NCBI GenBank assembly: GCA_964636625.1
Contig: CAZWUL010000031.1
Location: 1 to 11,676, forward strand
Source of the DNA: CAZWUL01 sp964636625
GTDB taxonomy: Bacteria > Atribacterota > Phoenicimicrobiia > Phoenicimicrobiales > Stramentimicrobiaceae
Direction: 5' to 3'
Length of the DNA stretch: 11,676 bases
Position 1 is the first letter of the stretch, and each line of letters begins with the position of its first letter. The notes under the pieces are model-generated. The model was given only the letters and a program-made list of their open reading frames with translations. It ran no database searches and was not told the DNA's origin. Positions 1-7,684 of this stretch are shown piece by piece. Both the position numbers and the translations under genes were made by a program.

Positions 1-26
1 AAGCGAAGCTTGAAGGTTTTTAAAAG

Positions 27-49
27 TACCACGGGCTTGCCCGTGGGTA
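27..49. repeat. GC-rich palindrome / strong hairpin
   Basis: CCACGGGC (29-36) and GCCCGTGG (39-46) are perfect inverted arms around TT. An alternative register extends to TACC/GGTA (27-30, 46-49) with one bulged G at 45. In RNA the tip would be a G-CUUG-C tetraloop, a known stable type. It is strikingly GC-rich for this AT-rich background. No T-run follows on the + strand, so a + strand intrinsic terminator is unlikely; on the - strand it is followed only by a short, interrupted T-rich stretch. It could be a REP-like dispersed palindrome or a terminator for a gene to the left. Confidence 0.6.
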
Positions 50-108
50 TCTATAGTCAAGAACCGAAGATTGGTATTTTTAGTTGTCAGAATTAATATT
101 TAATCTTT

Positions 109-170
109 GCTCATTACTAATCACTTGTTACTCATTACTGTATTCTTGACTCGATACTATCTTACTTGAA
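109..170 (+). repeat. Degenerate 7-nt tandem repeats (ACTNNNN type)
   Basis: ACT triplets begin at 116, 123, 130 and 137, exactly 7 nt apart, preceded by a GCT at 109 in the same phase. After a shift, further ACTs begin at 149, 156 and 164. The 10-mer ACTCGATACT at 149-158 occurs as its reverse complement at 7373-7382, inside another 7-nt repeat block. The array lies 57 nt or more before uvrA and codes for nothing recognisable. The periodicity is read directly from the sequence; function is unknown. Confidence 0.6.
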
Positions 171-194
171 CGATGATTTTTAAGAAATTGTAAA
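166..194 (+). promoter_or_regulatory. Possible uvrA operon promoter
   Basis: TTGAAC (166-171) and TGTAAA (189-194) are separated by 17 nt; each matches the sigma-70 type consensus at 4 of 6 positions. An additional TTGACT (146-151), 5 of 6, lacks a good -10 at standard spacing. This is a weak prediction supported mainly by position just before the first gene of a compact cluster. Confidence 0.3.
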
Positions 195-226
195 GTAAAT
201 GTAAATAATTGGGAGTTAAGTAAAAA

Positions 227-3103
227 ATGGCACATAAAAAAATTGTAATAAAAGGGGCGAGAGAGCATAACCTGAAGAATATATCCCTTAAAATACCTCG
301 AAATAAACTGGTTGTTATTACCGGTTTAAGTGGTTCTGGAAAATCATCACTGGCTTTTGATACCATTTATGCAGAAAGCCAGAGACGTTATATAGAATCT
401 CTGTCATCTTATGCCAGGCAATTTATGGAAAAAATGGATAAGCCGGATGTAGATTTCATTGATGGTTTATCTCCGTCCATATCAATTGACCAGAGAGGCT
501 CAAGTAAAAACCCCCGCTCTACTGTAGGTACTGTTACTGAAATATTTGACTACTTGAGATTGCTTTATGCCAGAATTGGTGTTCCTCATTGTCCCAAGTG
601 CGGTAGGGTAATAACAAAACAGTCCATAGACCAGATTGTGGACCAGGTAATGAATATGCCTGACAATAGTAGAATAAAAATATTATCACCGGTTATAAGA
701 GCTAAAAAAGGAGAGCATCGGCAGGTGATTGACGACATTAGAAAAAAAGGGTTTATTCGTTTAAGAGTTGATAGTAAGATGGTTGAAGTTGATGATGATA
801 TTGATTTAGCAAGATACCAGATGCATGATATTGATATCGTGATTGACAGACTGGTAATAAAGCCGGAGATAAAAAGCAGGCTAAGCAGTTCTATAGAAAC
901 AGCATTACAATTAAGCACTGGACTTGTTATTGTGCTGGACGAACAGGAAAAGGAGCATATATACAGCGAAAAATTTTCCTGTCCACATTGTGGAATTAAT
1001 CTGCCTGAAATAACTCCCAGAATTTTTTCTTTCAACAGTCCTTATGGAGCCTGTCCTGAATGTGGAGGATTGGGATATAAAATGGAAATTGACCCTGATT
1101 TAGTTGTTCCAGATAGAAGTAAGTCAATACTGAAAGGGGCGCTGGCTCCCTGGGGGGAAATAAAGGGTAGATACCTATATCATCTTTTACTGGGGGTTGC
1201 CGAGCATTATGGGTTTACTCTTGATACTCCATTTAGCGAATTGTCCAGGAAGCAGCAAGATGTATTATTATATGGTTCTGGAAACATGAAGATAACATTT
1301 GAATACAAACAGAAGGATGATGATAATAAATGGGTACACAAAAACCAGTTTGAAGGTGTAATTAATAATTTAAAGAGAAGGCATCGGGAAACTAAATCAA
1401 AATATGTGCGATTTGATATTCAAAGGTATATGAATGTTACCAATTGTTCTGTCTGTCAAGGGAAGAGGCTTCGGCAGGAAAGCTTAATGGTTAGGATTTC
1501 CGGTTATTCTATTGCCGATATATCAGATATGACTATTAGAGAATTGGTGGATTTTTTCAAAAATCTGAAAATAAATAAAAGGGAAGCCGATATATCCAAA
1601 CAGATTAGAAAAGAAATAACCAACCGATTAAGATTTCTAATGAATGTTGGACTGGATTATATTACCCTTTCCCGTTCTTCCTCAAGTCTGGCAGGTGGTG
1701 AGAACCAGAGAATCAGGCTGGCCACCCAAATTGGCTCCAGTTTAACGGGTGTTCTGTATATTTTAGATGAACCATCGATTGGACTGCATCAACGCGATAA
1801 TGATAAATTATTAAATACCCTCTTTCAGCTTAGAGATCAGGGGAATACAGTTATCGTAATTGAACATGATGAAGAAACAATACGTTCCGCTGATTTTATT
1901 GTAGACCTGGGACCTGGTGCCGGGATACATGGCGGATATCTTGTTGCTGATGGAAGTGAAAAAAATATACAGAATAATAAAAATTCTATAACCGGACAGT
2001 ATTTAAGCGGTCAAAAAAGTATCCCTATTCCTCATAAAAGAAGAGAGGGTAATGGTAATAATTTAAAGATATTCGGTGCCCGCCAGTTTAATTTAAAGGA
2101 TATAGATGTGACTATACCGCTGGGAAAATTTATTTGTGTTACCGGTGTTTCGGGTTCAGGCAAGAGTACCTTAGTTGAGGAAGTATTATATAAGTCACTT
2201 TTAAAATCTTTATATCATAGCAGGATAAGACCAGGCGAGCATAAATACCTGGAAGGTATAGAAAATATTGATAAGGTTATAACAATTGATCAGTCTCCCA
2301 TCGGGAGGACTTCCCGTTCAAATCCTGCAACCTATATAGGAGCTTTTACTTATATCAGAGAATTATTTACAAAGACCAAAGCTGCTAAAATGAGGGGATA
2401 CGCACCGGGTAGATTTAGTTTTAATGTAAAAGGTGGAAGATGTGAAGCTTGCCAGGGAGCTGGAATAGTAAAAATTGAAATGTTTTTTTTGCCAGATATG
2501 TATATTCCATGTGAGGTTTGTAAAGGAAAGAGATTTAACCGGGAGACACTGGAAATTAAATATAAAAATAAAAATATTGCTGAGATATTGGATATGACAG
2601 TCGAGGAAGCAGGTAATTTTTTTGAAAATATCCCAAAATTAAAAAGAAGCCTGCAAACCCTGGCAGATGTTGGATTGGGCTATATAAGATTAGGACAATC
2701 CGCCAGTACATTGTCAGGAGGAGAAGCGCAAAGGATAAAATTAGCAAAAGAATTAAGCAAAGTCAGTACCGGTAGAACATTATATCTATTAGATGAACCT
2801 ACTACAGGATTGCATTTTGCTGATGTTAAAAAATTATTAGATGTATTAAATAAGTTAGTTGATCAGGGAAATACTGTACTGGTAATTGAGCACAACCTCG
2901 AAGTTATTAAATCAGCTGACCATATTGTTGATATGGGACCTGGTGGTGGCGATGAGGGAGGTCAGGTGATTTTTGAAGGAACACCAGAAGAGTTAATCAG
3001 ATATCCAGCGTCATTCACAGGGCAATTTCTAAAAAGGGTTATAAAACCCGGGGACTATCAGGATAGCAGGGCTAAGGATAAACAATTGCAGGAGATAATA
3101 TGA
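227..3103 (+). CDS. uvrA: UvrA, excinuclease ABC subunit A
   Basis: This is the DNA-damage sensor of nucleotide excision repair, a cytoplasmic dimeric ABC-type ATPase that loads UvrB on lesions. At 958 residues it is close to the usual length (about 940). Both ABC modules are complete: Walker A at residues 33-41 (GLSGSGKSS) and 640-648 (GVSGSGKST), signature motifs at 488-492 (LAGGE, slightly off the usual LSGGE) and 829-833 (LSGGE), and Walker B Asp-Glu at 514-515 and 856-857. Two zinc modules are visible: C252/C255/C276/C279 and C739/C742/C762/C765. A further CPKCG occurs near residue 124 in the UvrB-binding region. The ATG at 227 begins the family-typical IVIKGAREHNLKNI start. The stop overlaps the uvrC start by 4 nt, so the two are surely coupled. 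Nothing suggests loss of function. Confidence 0.98.
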   Translation: MAHKKIVIKGAREHNLKNISLKIPRNKLVVITGLSGSGKSSLAFDTIYAESQRRYIESLSSYARQFMEKMDKPDVDFIDGLSPSISIDQRGSSKNPRSTVGTVTEIFDYLRLLYARIGVPHCPKCGRVITKQSIDQIVDQVMNMPDNSRIKILSPVIRAKKGEHRQVIDDIRKKGFIRLRVDSKMVEVDDDIDLARYQMHDIDIVIDRLVIKPEIKSRLSSSIETALQLSTGLVIVLDEQEKEHIYSEKFSCPHCGINLPEITPRIFSFNSPYGACPECGGLGYKMEIDPDLVVPDRSKSILKGALAPWGEIKGRYLYHLLLGVAEHYGFTLDTPFSELSRKQQDVLLYGSGNMKITFEYKQKDDDNKWVHKNQFEGVINNLKRRHRETKSKYVRFDIQRYMNVTNCSVCQGKRLRQESLMVRISGYSIADISDMTIRELVDFFKNLKINKREADISKQIRKEITNRLRFLMNVGLDYITLSRSSSSLAGGENQRIRLATQIGSSLTGVLYILDEPSIGLHQRDNDKLLNTLFQLRDQGNTVIVIEHDEETIRSADFIVDLGPGAGIHGGYLVADGSEKNIQNNKNSITGQYLSGQKSIPIPHKRREGNGNNLKIFGARQFNLKDIDVTIPLGKFICVTGVSGSGKSTLVEEVLYKSLLKSLYHSRIRPGEHKYLEGIENIDKVITIDQSPIGRTSRSNPATYIGAFTYIRELFTKTKAAKMRGYAPGRFSFNVKGGRCEACQGAGIVKIEMFFLPDMYIPCEVCKGKRFNRETLEIKYKNKNIAEILDMTVEEAGNFFENIPKLKRSLQTLADVGLGYIRLGQSASTLSGGEAQRIKLAKELSKVSTGRTLYLLDEPTTGLHFADVKKLLDVLNKLVDQGNTVLVIEHNLEVIKSADHIVDMGPGGGDEGGQVIFEGTPEELIRYPASFTGQFLKRVIKPGDYQDSRAKDKQLQEII

Positions 3104-4593
3104 ATATTAAGGAAAAGGTAAAGCAGTTGCCTTTAAAGAGCGGAGTTTATCTTTTTAAGAATCAGCAGGATAAAATAATATATATTGGCAAGGCAAATTC
3201 TTTAAGAAATCGAGTAAGTTCCTATTTTAATAAATCTTATTACCATTCACCAAAAGTAAATCAAATGATTGAAAAAATTTATGATATAGAGTACATTCTT
3301 ACTGCATCTGAAATGGAGGCCTTGCTCTTAGAAAGTAACCTGGTTAAGGCAAACAAGCCTTATTTTAATACACAATTGAAAGATGATAAAAGTTATCCTT
3401 ATATTAAGATAAGCCGACAAAATCCTTTTCCTGCAATATATTTAGTACGGCGAAATAGGGTCAGTACCGATAAAAAAACTCGTTATTACGGACCTTTTGT
3501 AGATGTAGAGATAACCCGAAAAGCTGTTAAGAAAATGAGAGAAATATTTAAATTGCGAAACTGTACAGATAGAAAATTTAAGCAGGGGAAAGCCTGCCTT
3601 GATTTTCAGATCGGTCTTTGTTCTGCCCCCTGCGCTTACAAGATAAATCAGGATGATTATCAAAAAAGTGTCCAGGAATGCTGTCTTTTATTATCCGGAC
3701 AGCATACTATCTTGTTAAGAAAATTAAAAGAAGAAATGAAAATCGCCTCCCAGTTATTGTTTTTTGAAAAAGCAGCCAAAATCAGGGATACTATATCTAT
3801 GATAGAAAAAGTAATAAGCCAGGAGAAAATAAGCAGAACTTACCGGAAAAAACTAAATAGTTATTTAAAAGAAAAAAGAAATAATAAATCTATTAACCAG
3901 GCTCTTTTTGATTTGAAAAACCATTTGAACCTGGGGAAAATACCCTTTCATATTGAAGCTTTTGATATCTCTAATATTCATGGGCAGCTTTCAGTTGGTT
4001 CTATGGTAGTATTTATAGATGGAATTCCAGACAAAAGAAGATATCGTCATTTCAAGATAAGAGAAGTTGAAGGAATTAATGATTTTGCTATGATGAAAGA
4101 GGCGTTTTATCGGCGTTTCCGCGATATTAAATTAAACAACGATAAATTACCAGATTTGGTATTGTTGGATGGAGGCAAAGGACAATTAAGCTCTGTAGTT
4201 AAAACAATGAACGAGCTGGGCATAGAAATAGAACTTGCCTCATTAGCAAAAAAGGAAGAAGAAATATTTCAACCCGGTAGTAAGGAACCAGTTCTTTTGC
4301 CCAGAGATTCAGAGGCATTTTTTCTTATCCAGAGAATTAGAGATGAAGCCCATCGTTTTGCAATTACTTATCACAAAAGATTGCGGAGTAGACAAATAGA
4401 AAATTCAGTGCTTGATTTTATCCCTGGTATTGGAGAAAAAAGAAAAAAACAACTACTATCAAAATTTAAAAGCATTAACCATATCAGGGAAGCAGAGATA
4501 AAAGAGTTAAAGCAAATTCCAGGAATTGGCGAAAAAACTGCTAATAAAATAAAGGAAATATTGGAGGTAAGATATGATTTTAAAATACGGTAG
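3100..4593 (+). CDS. uvrC: UvrC, excinuclease ABC subunit C (short form)
   Basis: UvrC makes both incisions flanking a UvrB-bound lesion. In order: GIY-YIG nuclease (residues about 10-90; GVY at 15-17, YIG at 28-30, R36, E78), a four-cysteine cluster C155/C166/C174/C178 matching the family's Fe-S ligands, the UVR motif for UvrB contact (about 205-239), the RNase H-like nuclease (D289, D328, D357, H418, matching the four E. coli catalytic positions) and a tandem helix-hairpin-helix (PGIG at 442-445 and 474-477). It has 497 residues, against about 610 in E. coli and 557 in Thermotoga. The loss is between the UVR motif and D289, where only about 50 residues remain. The reading frame is continuous, so this is an in-frame shortening, not a pseudogene. 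GGAG at 3091-3094, inside uvrA, serves the ATG at 3100; the overlap is ATGA. Confidence 0.96.
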   Translation: MNIKEKVKQLPLKSGVYLFKNQQDKIIYIGKANSLRNRVSSYFNKSYYHSPKVNQMIEKIYDIEYILTASEMEALLLESNLVKANKPYFNTQLKDDKSYPYIKISRQNPFPAIYLVRRNRVSTDKKTRYYGPFVDVEITRKAVKKMREIFKLRNCTDRKFKQGKACLDFQIGLCSAPCAYKINQDDYQKSVQECCLLLSGQHTILLRKLKEEMKIASQLLFFEKAAKIRDTISMIEKVISQEKISRTYRKKLNSYLKEKRNNKSINQALFDLKNHLNLGKIPFHIEAFDISNIHGQLSVGSMVVFIDGIPDKRRYRHFKIREVEGINDFAMMKEAFYRRFRDIKLNNDKLPDLVLLDGGKGQLSSVVKTMNELGIEIELASLAKKEEEIFQPGSKEPVLLPRDSEAFFLIQRIRDEAHRFAITYHKRLRSRQIENSVLDFIPGIGEKRKKQLLSKFKSINHIREAEIKELKQIPGIGEKTANKIKEILEVRYDFKIR

Positions 4594-5077
4594 TAATGTT
4601 CCCCAGATTGATGATACATCACTTGTGGTTGAAAATTCTACAATTATCGGGCAGGTAGATATAGGCAAATTTAGCAGTATTTGGTTTTATTCAGTGTTGC
4701 GAGGAGATTTGGATTTTATCTCCGTAGGACATCATACCAGCATTCAAGATGCTGCAATTATACATGTTGCCGAAAATCTACCCACTAAAGTGGGAAATTA
4801 TGTTACAATTGGACATGGAGCAATTTTACATGGGTGCACAGTTAAAGATTATTCCTTAATAGGTTCAGGTGCAAATATATTGGATGGAGTGGTGATTGAA
4901 GAAAATGCGATTATTGCCGCCGGCTCAGTGGTTGCCCCAAAGACAGTCATACCTGCTAATTCTATGGTTATGGGAATACCGGGAAAAGTGGTCAGAAAAA
5001 TTTCTGAAGAAGAATATAATATGCTAAGAGAACATGCAGAAAGCTATGTTGAACTCATGAAAAAATATAAAGAATGA
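4574..5077 (+). CDS. Gamma-class carbonic anhydrase-like hexapeptide protein
   Basis: This 167-residue protein is a left-handed beta-helix of the gamma carbonic anhydrase / YrdA / PaaY group, expected to act in the cytoplasm as a trimer with zinc at subunit interfaces. Imperfect hexapeptide repeats (isoleucine/valine every six residues) run from about residue 15 to 140, followed by a C-terminal alpha-helical tail. The three metal-binding histidines are present: H64, H81 and H86, with the spacing of this family; the LRGD and SIQD motifs that frame the active site are also there. The acidic proton-shuttle loop of archaeal Cam is not evident, so it is closer to the CamH/YrdA type, whose CO2 hydration activity varies. 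A perfect GGAGG (4563-4567), six nt before the ATG, lies inside uvrC; the genes overlap by 20 nt. Its link to repair is probably only co-transcription. Confidence 0.9.
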   Translation: MILKYGSNVPQIDDTSLVVENSTIIGQVDIGKFSSIWFYSVLRGDLDFISVGHHTSIQDAAIIHVAENLPTKVGNYVTIGHGAILHGCTVKDYSLIGSGANILDGVVIEENAIIAAGSVVAPKTVIPANSMVMGIPGKVVRKISEEEYNMLREHAESYVELMKKYKE

Positions 5078-5104
5078 AAAATGAGTATCAGTCGGAGGTA
5101 CTGA

Positions 5105-6616
5105 ATGCATAAAAAATCAATTGCTGATTTGGCTTATGACATTCTGGAACAAAACCATCGACCAATGCACTACCGCAGAATTACTGAAGAGTTAGTTAAG
5201 ATTAAGGCTTTAAAAGCTGAAAATCCACATAATGATGTCAATGCTTCAATTGGTGCAGATAATAGATTTATAAAACACAACCGTGGTATATGGGGTTTAT
5301 TGAAGTGGAGATATAGAGATGCAAATCTACCCTATACCTTAACCTCTTATTGTTTGCTTAATGGAACAATTTATCTAACTACTTACTTAAAACCGTATTT
5401 TAATTGGAGTCAGGATGATAGAAATATTGAAATTGTTTTCATAGATATTGATGGAGAGGAAATTAAAGCCCTGGTGAATTATCGGAAAAGGATTATATCC
5501 GGGCTGAAATATTGGTATCGAAAGAGAAAATTAGATGTGAATGATACAGTTTTTATTGGCTTGATTGATGATAGTAAAAGGAAATACTTCATAATTGCAG
5601 AAAAAAATATCAAGGTTGATACCAGCAAAGATATTGGTGATACCATTTATAATGTTTTAAAGGAAGCAGGGCACCCACTTACCTATTCTCAAATATATAG
5701 TGCTATTATTAAGAAAGAACCGAATAATAGGGGATTGTTTTCAGAATATATTAAAGATACATTAAATACTGACTCGCGTTATCTAAAAACTTCTGATAAT
5801 CAATGGGTATTGCTTGCATGGCTGGGAAAAGACGAACAGCTGTATAGAATACTTTTAAATTCTAAAAATATTAGAGATTTTCAATCCTCGATTAAACAGT
5901 GTTTCGAATTCTTAGGATATATAGTTGAATATTCTGATGATAATCAGCAGGAAATACTTATTGCCAGGGCTTGCCTGGATTATAAATCTTACTCTATATT
6001 GCTTATCGGTTTACCTAAAAATTATAATAATAAAATGATACAATTAATTAACTGGGATATTATTAAAAAAATTAAAGAAAATAAAAGAATAGATTCACTA
6101 ATATTATTTTCGGAAAGATTTGACAATAAAGAATTAATCAACAGGGCCAATGAAGAGGAAGTGCAGTTATATGACCTTACAACATTGTATAGAATTATTA
6201 AAGAGCATCACAAAATACCTTTCTCTTTATTTGAATTACATATTGCTTTCAGTCCTTTGCATCATCCTAAAAATAGTTTTAAAAAATTACTGGAAATAAG
6301 AAAAGAGCAATGGGGGCAATGGATTTTAATAAAAGAAATAATAAGCGTTTTACAAAAAGCAAGAAGAAAGAATAGTTACCTGGATTTAAATCTGCTTACT
6401 AAAGAGATTGCTGTTAATAAGAAAAATAATAAAATAACAAGTATTGACGAGGGACTGGTAAAGAAAATGGTTGATATAATGAGTCAGGAGCCATTAAAAC
6501 TAATAGAACAATCAGAATCTGGCAATATAATTATGGCTTATTGTGGTTCTCTTATTAAGGAGAAAGTAAATAATCTTTTCCGTTTTTTTATGAATGAAGA
6601 GGGTCTGCAGGAATGA
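5105..6616 (+). CDS. Two-HARE-HTH protein with degenerate Mrr-like domain
   Basis: No named gene was recognised for this 503-residue soluble protein. Residues 1-70 (SIADLAYDILEQNHRPMHYR, ending in FIKHNRGIWGLLKW) have the pattern of HARE-HTH winged helices, as in RNA polymerase delta and nuclease-linked proteins. A second copy is at about 175-240 (IGDTIYNVLKEAGHPLTYSQ, ending in LKTSDNQWVLLAWL). Residues 75-172 look beta-rich and could be a DNA-binding barrel; that is only a resemblance. Residues 255-375 follow the Mrr-type restriction endonuclease layout (FLGYIVEYS, a core strand pair, then a SLILFS strand and YDLTTLYRII), but the acidic and (E/Q)xK catalytic positions are replaced (QEILIAR, LLIGLPK), so catalysis is doubtful. 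The C-terminal 125 residues may be another helical DNA-binding unit. GGAGG at 5094-5098 sits 6 nt before the ATG. The stop overlaps the next start by 4 nt. DNA binding is inferred; nuclease origin is tentative. Confidence 0.75.
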   Translation: MHKKSIADLAYDILEQNHRPMHYRRITEELVKIKALKAENPHNDVNASIGADNRFIKHNRGIWGLLKWRYRDANLPYTLTSYCLLNGTIYLTTYLKPYFNWSQDDRNIEIVFIDIDGEEIKALVNYRKRIISGLKYWYRKRKLDVNDTVFIGLIDDSKRKYFIIAEKNIKVDTSKDIGDTIYNVLKEAGHPLTYSQIYSAIIKKEPNNRGLFSEYIKDTLNTDSRYLKTSDNQWVLLAWLGKDEQLYRILLNSKNIRDFQSSIKQCFEFLGYIVEYSDDNQQEILIARACLDYKSYSILLIGLPKNYNNKMIQLINWDIIKKIKENKRIDSLILFSERFDNKELINRANEEEVQLYDLTTLYRIIKEHHKIPFSLFELHIAFSPLHHPKNSFKKLLEIRKEQWGQWILIKEIISVLQKARRKNSYLDLNLLTKEIAVNKKNNKITSIDEGLVKKMVDIMSQEPLKLIEQSESGNIIMAYCGSLIKEKVNNLFRFFMNEEGLQE

Positions 6617-7248
6617 AAATAAGGTGGTTAGGGCACTCATGTTTTTTAATAACAAATGAACGTGGGATAAATATTTTAACTGATCCTTTTGATGAAACAT
6701 TGGGTTATCGTATGACAAAAGAAAAGATTAACATAATTACTATAAGTCACGAACACTATGACCACAATAATACCATGGGAATTAAAGGGAAGCCTGTTGT
6801 CTTAAAGGGACTGGTTAACCGTGATACACACAAAATTATTTTTAAAGGTATTTCATCATATCATGACAGTGTTTATGGCAAATACAGAGGAGATAATACT
6901 ATTTTTCAAATTAGAACTGATAATTTAACATTATGCCATCTTGGTGATTTGGGACATATATTAGAAAATGAGCAATTAACACAAATAGAACATGTTGATA
7001 TTTTATTTATACCAGTGGGTGGATATTTCACAATTAATCATATTCAAGCAGAACAGGTAATTAATCAGCTTAAACCAAAGATTGTTATTCCAATGCATTA
7101 TAAAACTGAGGCGATTAAATGGTCGATTGATCCTTTATCTGTATTTCTTAATAAAAAACAAAACATAAAAATGGTTGGTGAAGAATTTTTTGATATAACT
7201 GAAGCAAACCTTCCAGAAAAAACAACTATTTATGTTTTAAATTACTGA
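6613..7248 (+). CDS. MBL-fold metallo-hydrolase (UlaG/UPF0173-like)
   Basis: This 211-residue protein is a complete small metallo-beta-lactamase-fold hydrolase with no signal peptide or membrane segment, so it is cytoplasmic. Metal ligands are all visible: H46, H48, D50 and H51 in SHEHYDH, then H109 and D112 in CHLGDLGH, and H162 in IPMHYKT. The opening MKIRWLGHSCFLI, ILTDPFDE and the IPVGG strand are typical of the single-domain group related to UlaG and UPF0173. The substrate cannot be told from sequence; relatives are annotated only as metal-dependent hydrolases. The start overlaps the preceding stop as ATGA, so translation is coupled to the HARE-HTH gene, with a GAGGG-like site about 9 nt upstream. 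It is the last gene of the uvrA cluster; no clear terminator follows. Confidence 0.9.
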   Translation: MKIRWLGHSCFLITNERGINILTDPFDETLGYRMTKEKINIITISHEHYDHNNTMGIKGKPVVLKGLVNRDTHKIIFKGISSYHDSVYGKYRGDNTIFQIRTDNLTLCHLGDLGHILENEQLTQIEHVDILFIPVGGYFTINHIQAEQVINQLKPKIVIPMHYKTEAIKWSIDPLSVFLNKKQNIKMVGEEFFDITEANLPEKTTIYVLNY

Positions 7249-7365
7249 TTTTTAAAACTTTTATACAAAATTTAAAAAAATTTTTCCATAAGCCTTATCT
7301 TTTTTTCTATTTCCTATTATAATATTGGAGTCTTACAAATTATTATAGGTGTGCAATATATCTTG

Positions 7366-7407
7366 AGTAAGTAGTATCGAGTATTCAGCATTGGGTATTG
7401 AGTCAAA
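7366..7407 (-). repeat. Six degenerate 7-nt tandem repeats
   Basis: On the + strand the units begin at 7366, 7373, 7380, 7387, 7394 and 7401, exactly 7 nt apart, with first triplets AGT, AGT, AGT, AGC, GGT and AGT; typical units are AGTATCG and AGTATTC. Read on the - strand these are ACT-bearing heptamers like those before uvrA, and the 10-mer AGTATCGAGT (7373-7382) is the exact reverse complement of 149-158. The block lies 118 nt past the MBL gene. Confidence 0.7.
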
Positions 7408-7566
7408 AAAACTTAAAAAACAAAATAAAATCAGTGTTGATATTTAGTTAATTATAAAAACGTTTTTTGTTTACGAATTTTATTTTTTAGTGAAGAGCAA
7501 TGCCGGGTATAAATAGTTTTACAAGAATGGATTAATGGAAGGATGGAATATTGCAAGAGCAATAAA

Positions 7567-7606
7567 ATGCAATGATGCAAGAATGCAAGAATGTAAGAAT
7601 GGTTAA
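7567..7606 (+). repeat. 8-nt tandem repeat block (ATGCAAGA type)
   Basis: Five consecutive octamers start at 7567, 7575, 7583, 7591 and 7599. The units at 7575 and 7583 are identical (ATGCAAGA), 7591 differs by one base (ATGTAAGA), and the outer two are more diverged. A looser continuation with AATGG/ATGG steps extends leftward to about 7520. Periodicity differs from the flanking 7-nt blocks. Function is unknown; replication slippage is a sufficient explanation for its origin. Confidence 0.55.
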
Positions 7607-7645
7607 TTCAATTAATCCCAAATATTTATACTATTTTTTCTTTTG

Positions 7646-7675
7646 TTGCAATAAGTTTTCTTTGAATTTTATTAT
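7646..7675 (+). promoter_or_regulatory. Possible pyrG promoter
   Basis: TTGCAA (7646-7651) and TATTAT (7670-7675) are 18 nt apart; the -10 matches 5 of 6 consensus positions, the -35 matches 4 of 6. Transcription would begin near 7682, making the adjacent heptamer block part of an approximately 80-nt leader. In DNA this AT-rich such matches arise easily, so confidence is low. Confidence 0.3.
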
Positions 7676-7684
7676 TTTGTATTT

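Larger units (their letters stand above)
1..226. other. Non-coding region upstream of uvrA
   Basis: No convincing gene is visible here. One frame is open from base 1 to a TAA at 94-96 and another ends at a TAA at 21-23 after only six codons; either could be the tail of a gene lying to the left, but neither has recognisable sequence. The region holds a GC-rich palindrome (27-49), a degenerate 7-nt repeat run (109-170) and the uvrA ribosome binding site (GGGAG at 211-215, 11 nt before the ATG, a little long). Confidence 0.6.

Noticed and set aside
586..1035. A 149-codon open frame on the - strand
   Set aside because: It lies wholly inside uvrA, opposite its zinc-module coding region, with no ribosome binding site and no recognisable protein features.
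3700..3960. Frameshift or sequencing error explaining the short UvrC
   Set aside because: The frame runs without break from GIY-YIG to the second HhH, and all catalytic residues are in one frame, so an in-frame loss fits better.
7249..7311. Possible intrinsic terminator after the MBL gene
   Set aside because: The A/T runs form only weak stems and the ATAAG/CTTAT pair before the T-run leaves a one-base loop; there is no GC-rich stem.
7456..7467. AT-rich 12-bp palindrome around CG
   Set aside because: A-run/T-run symmetry is expected by chance in DNA this AT-rich, and there is no second copy or matching spacing to a promoter.
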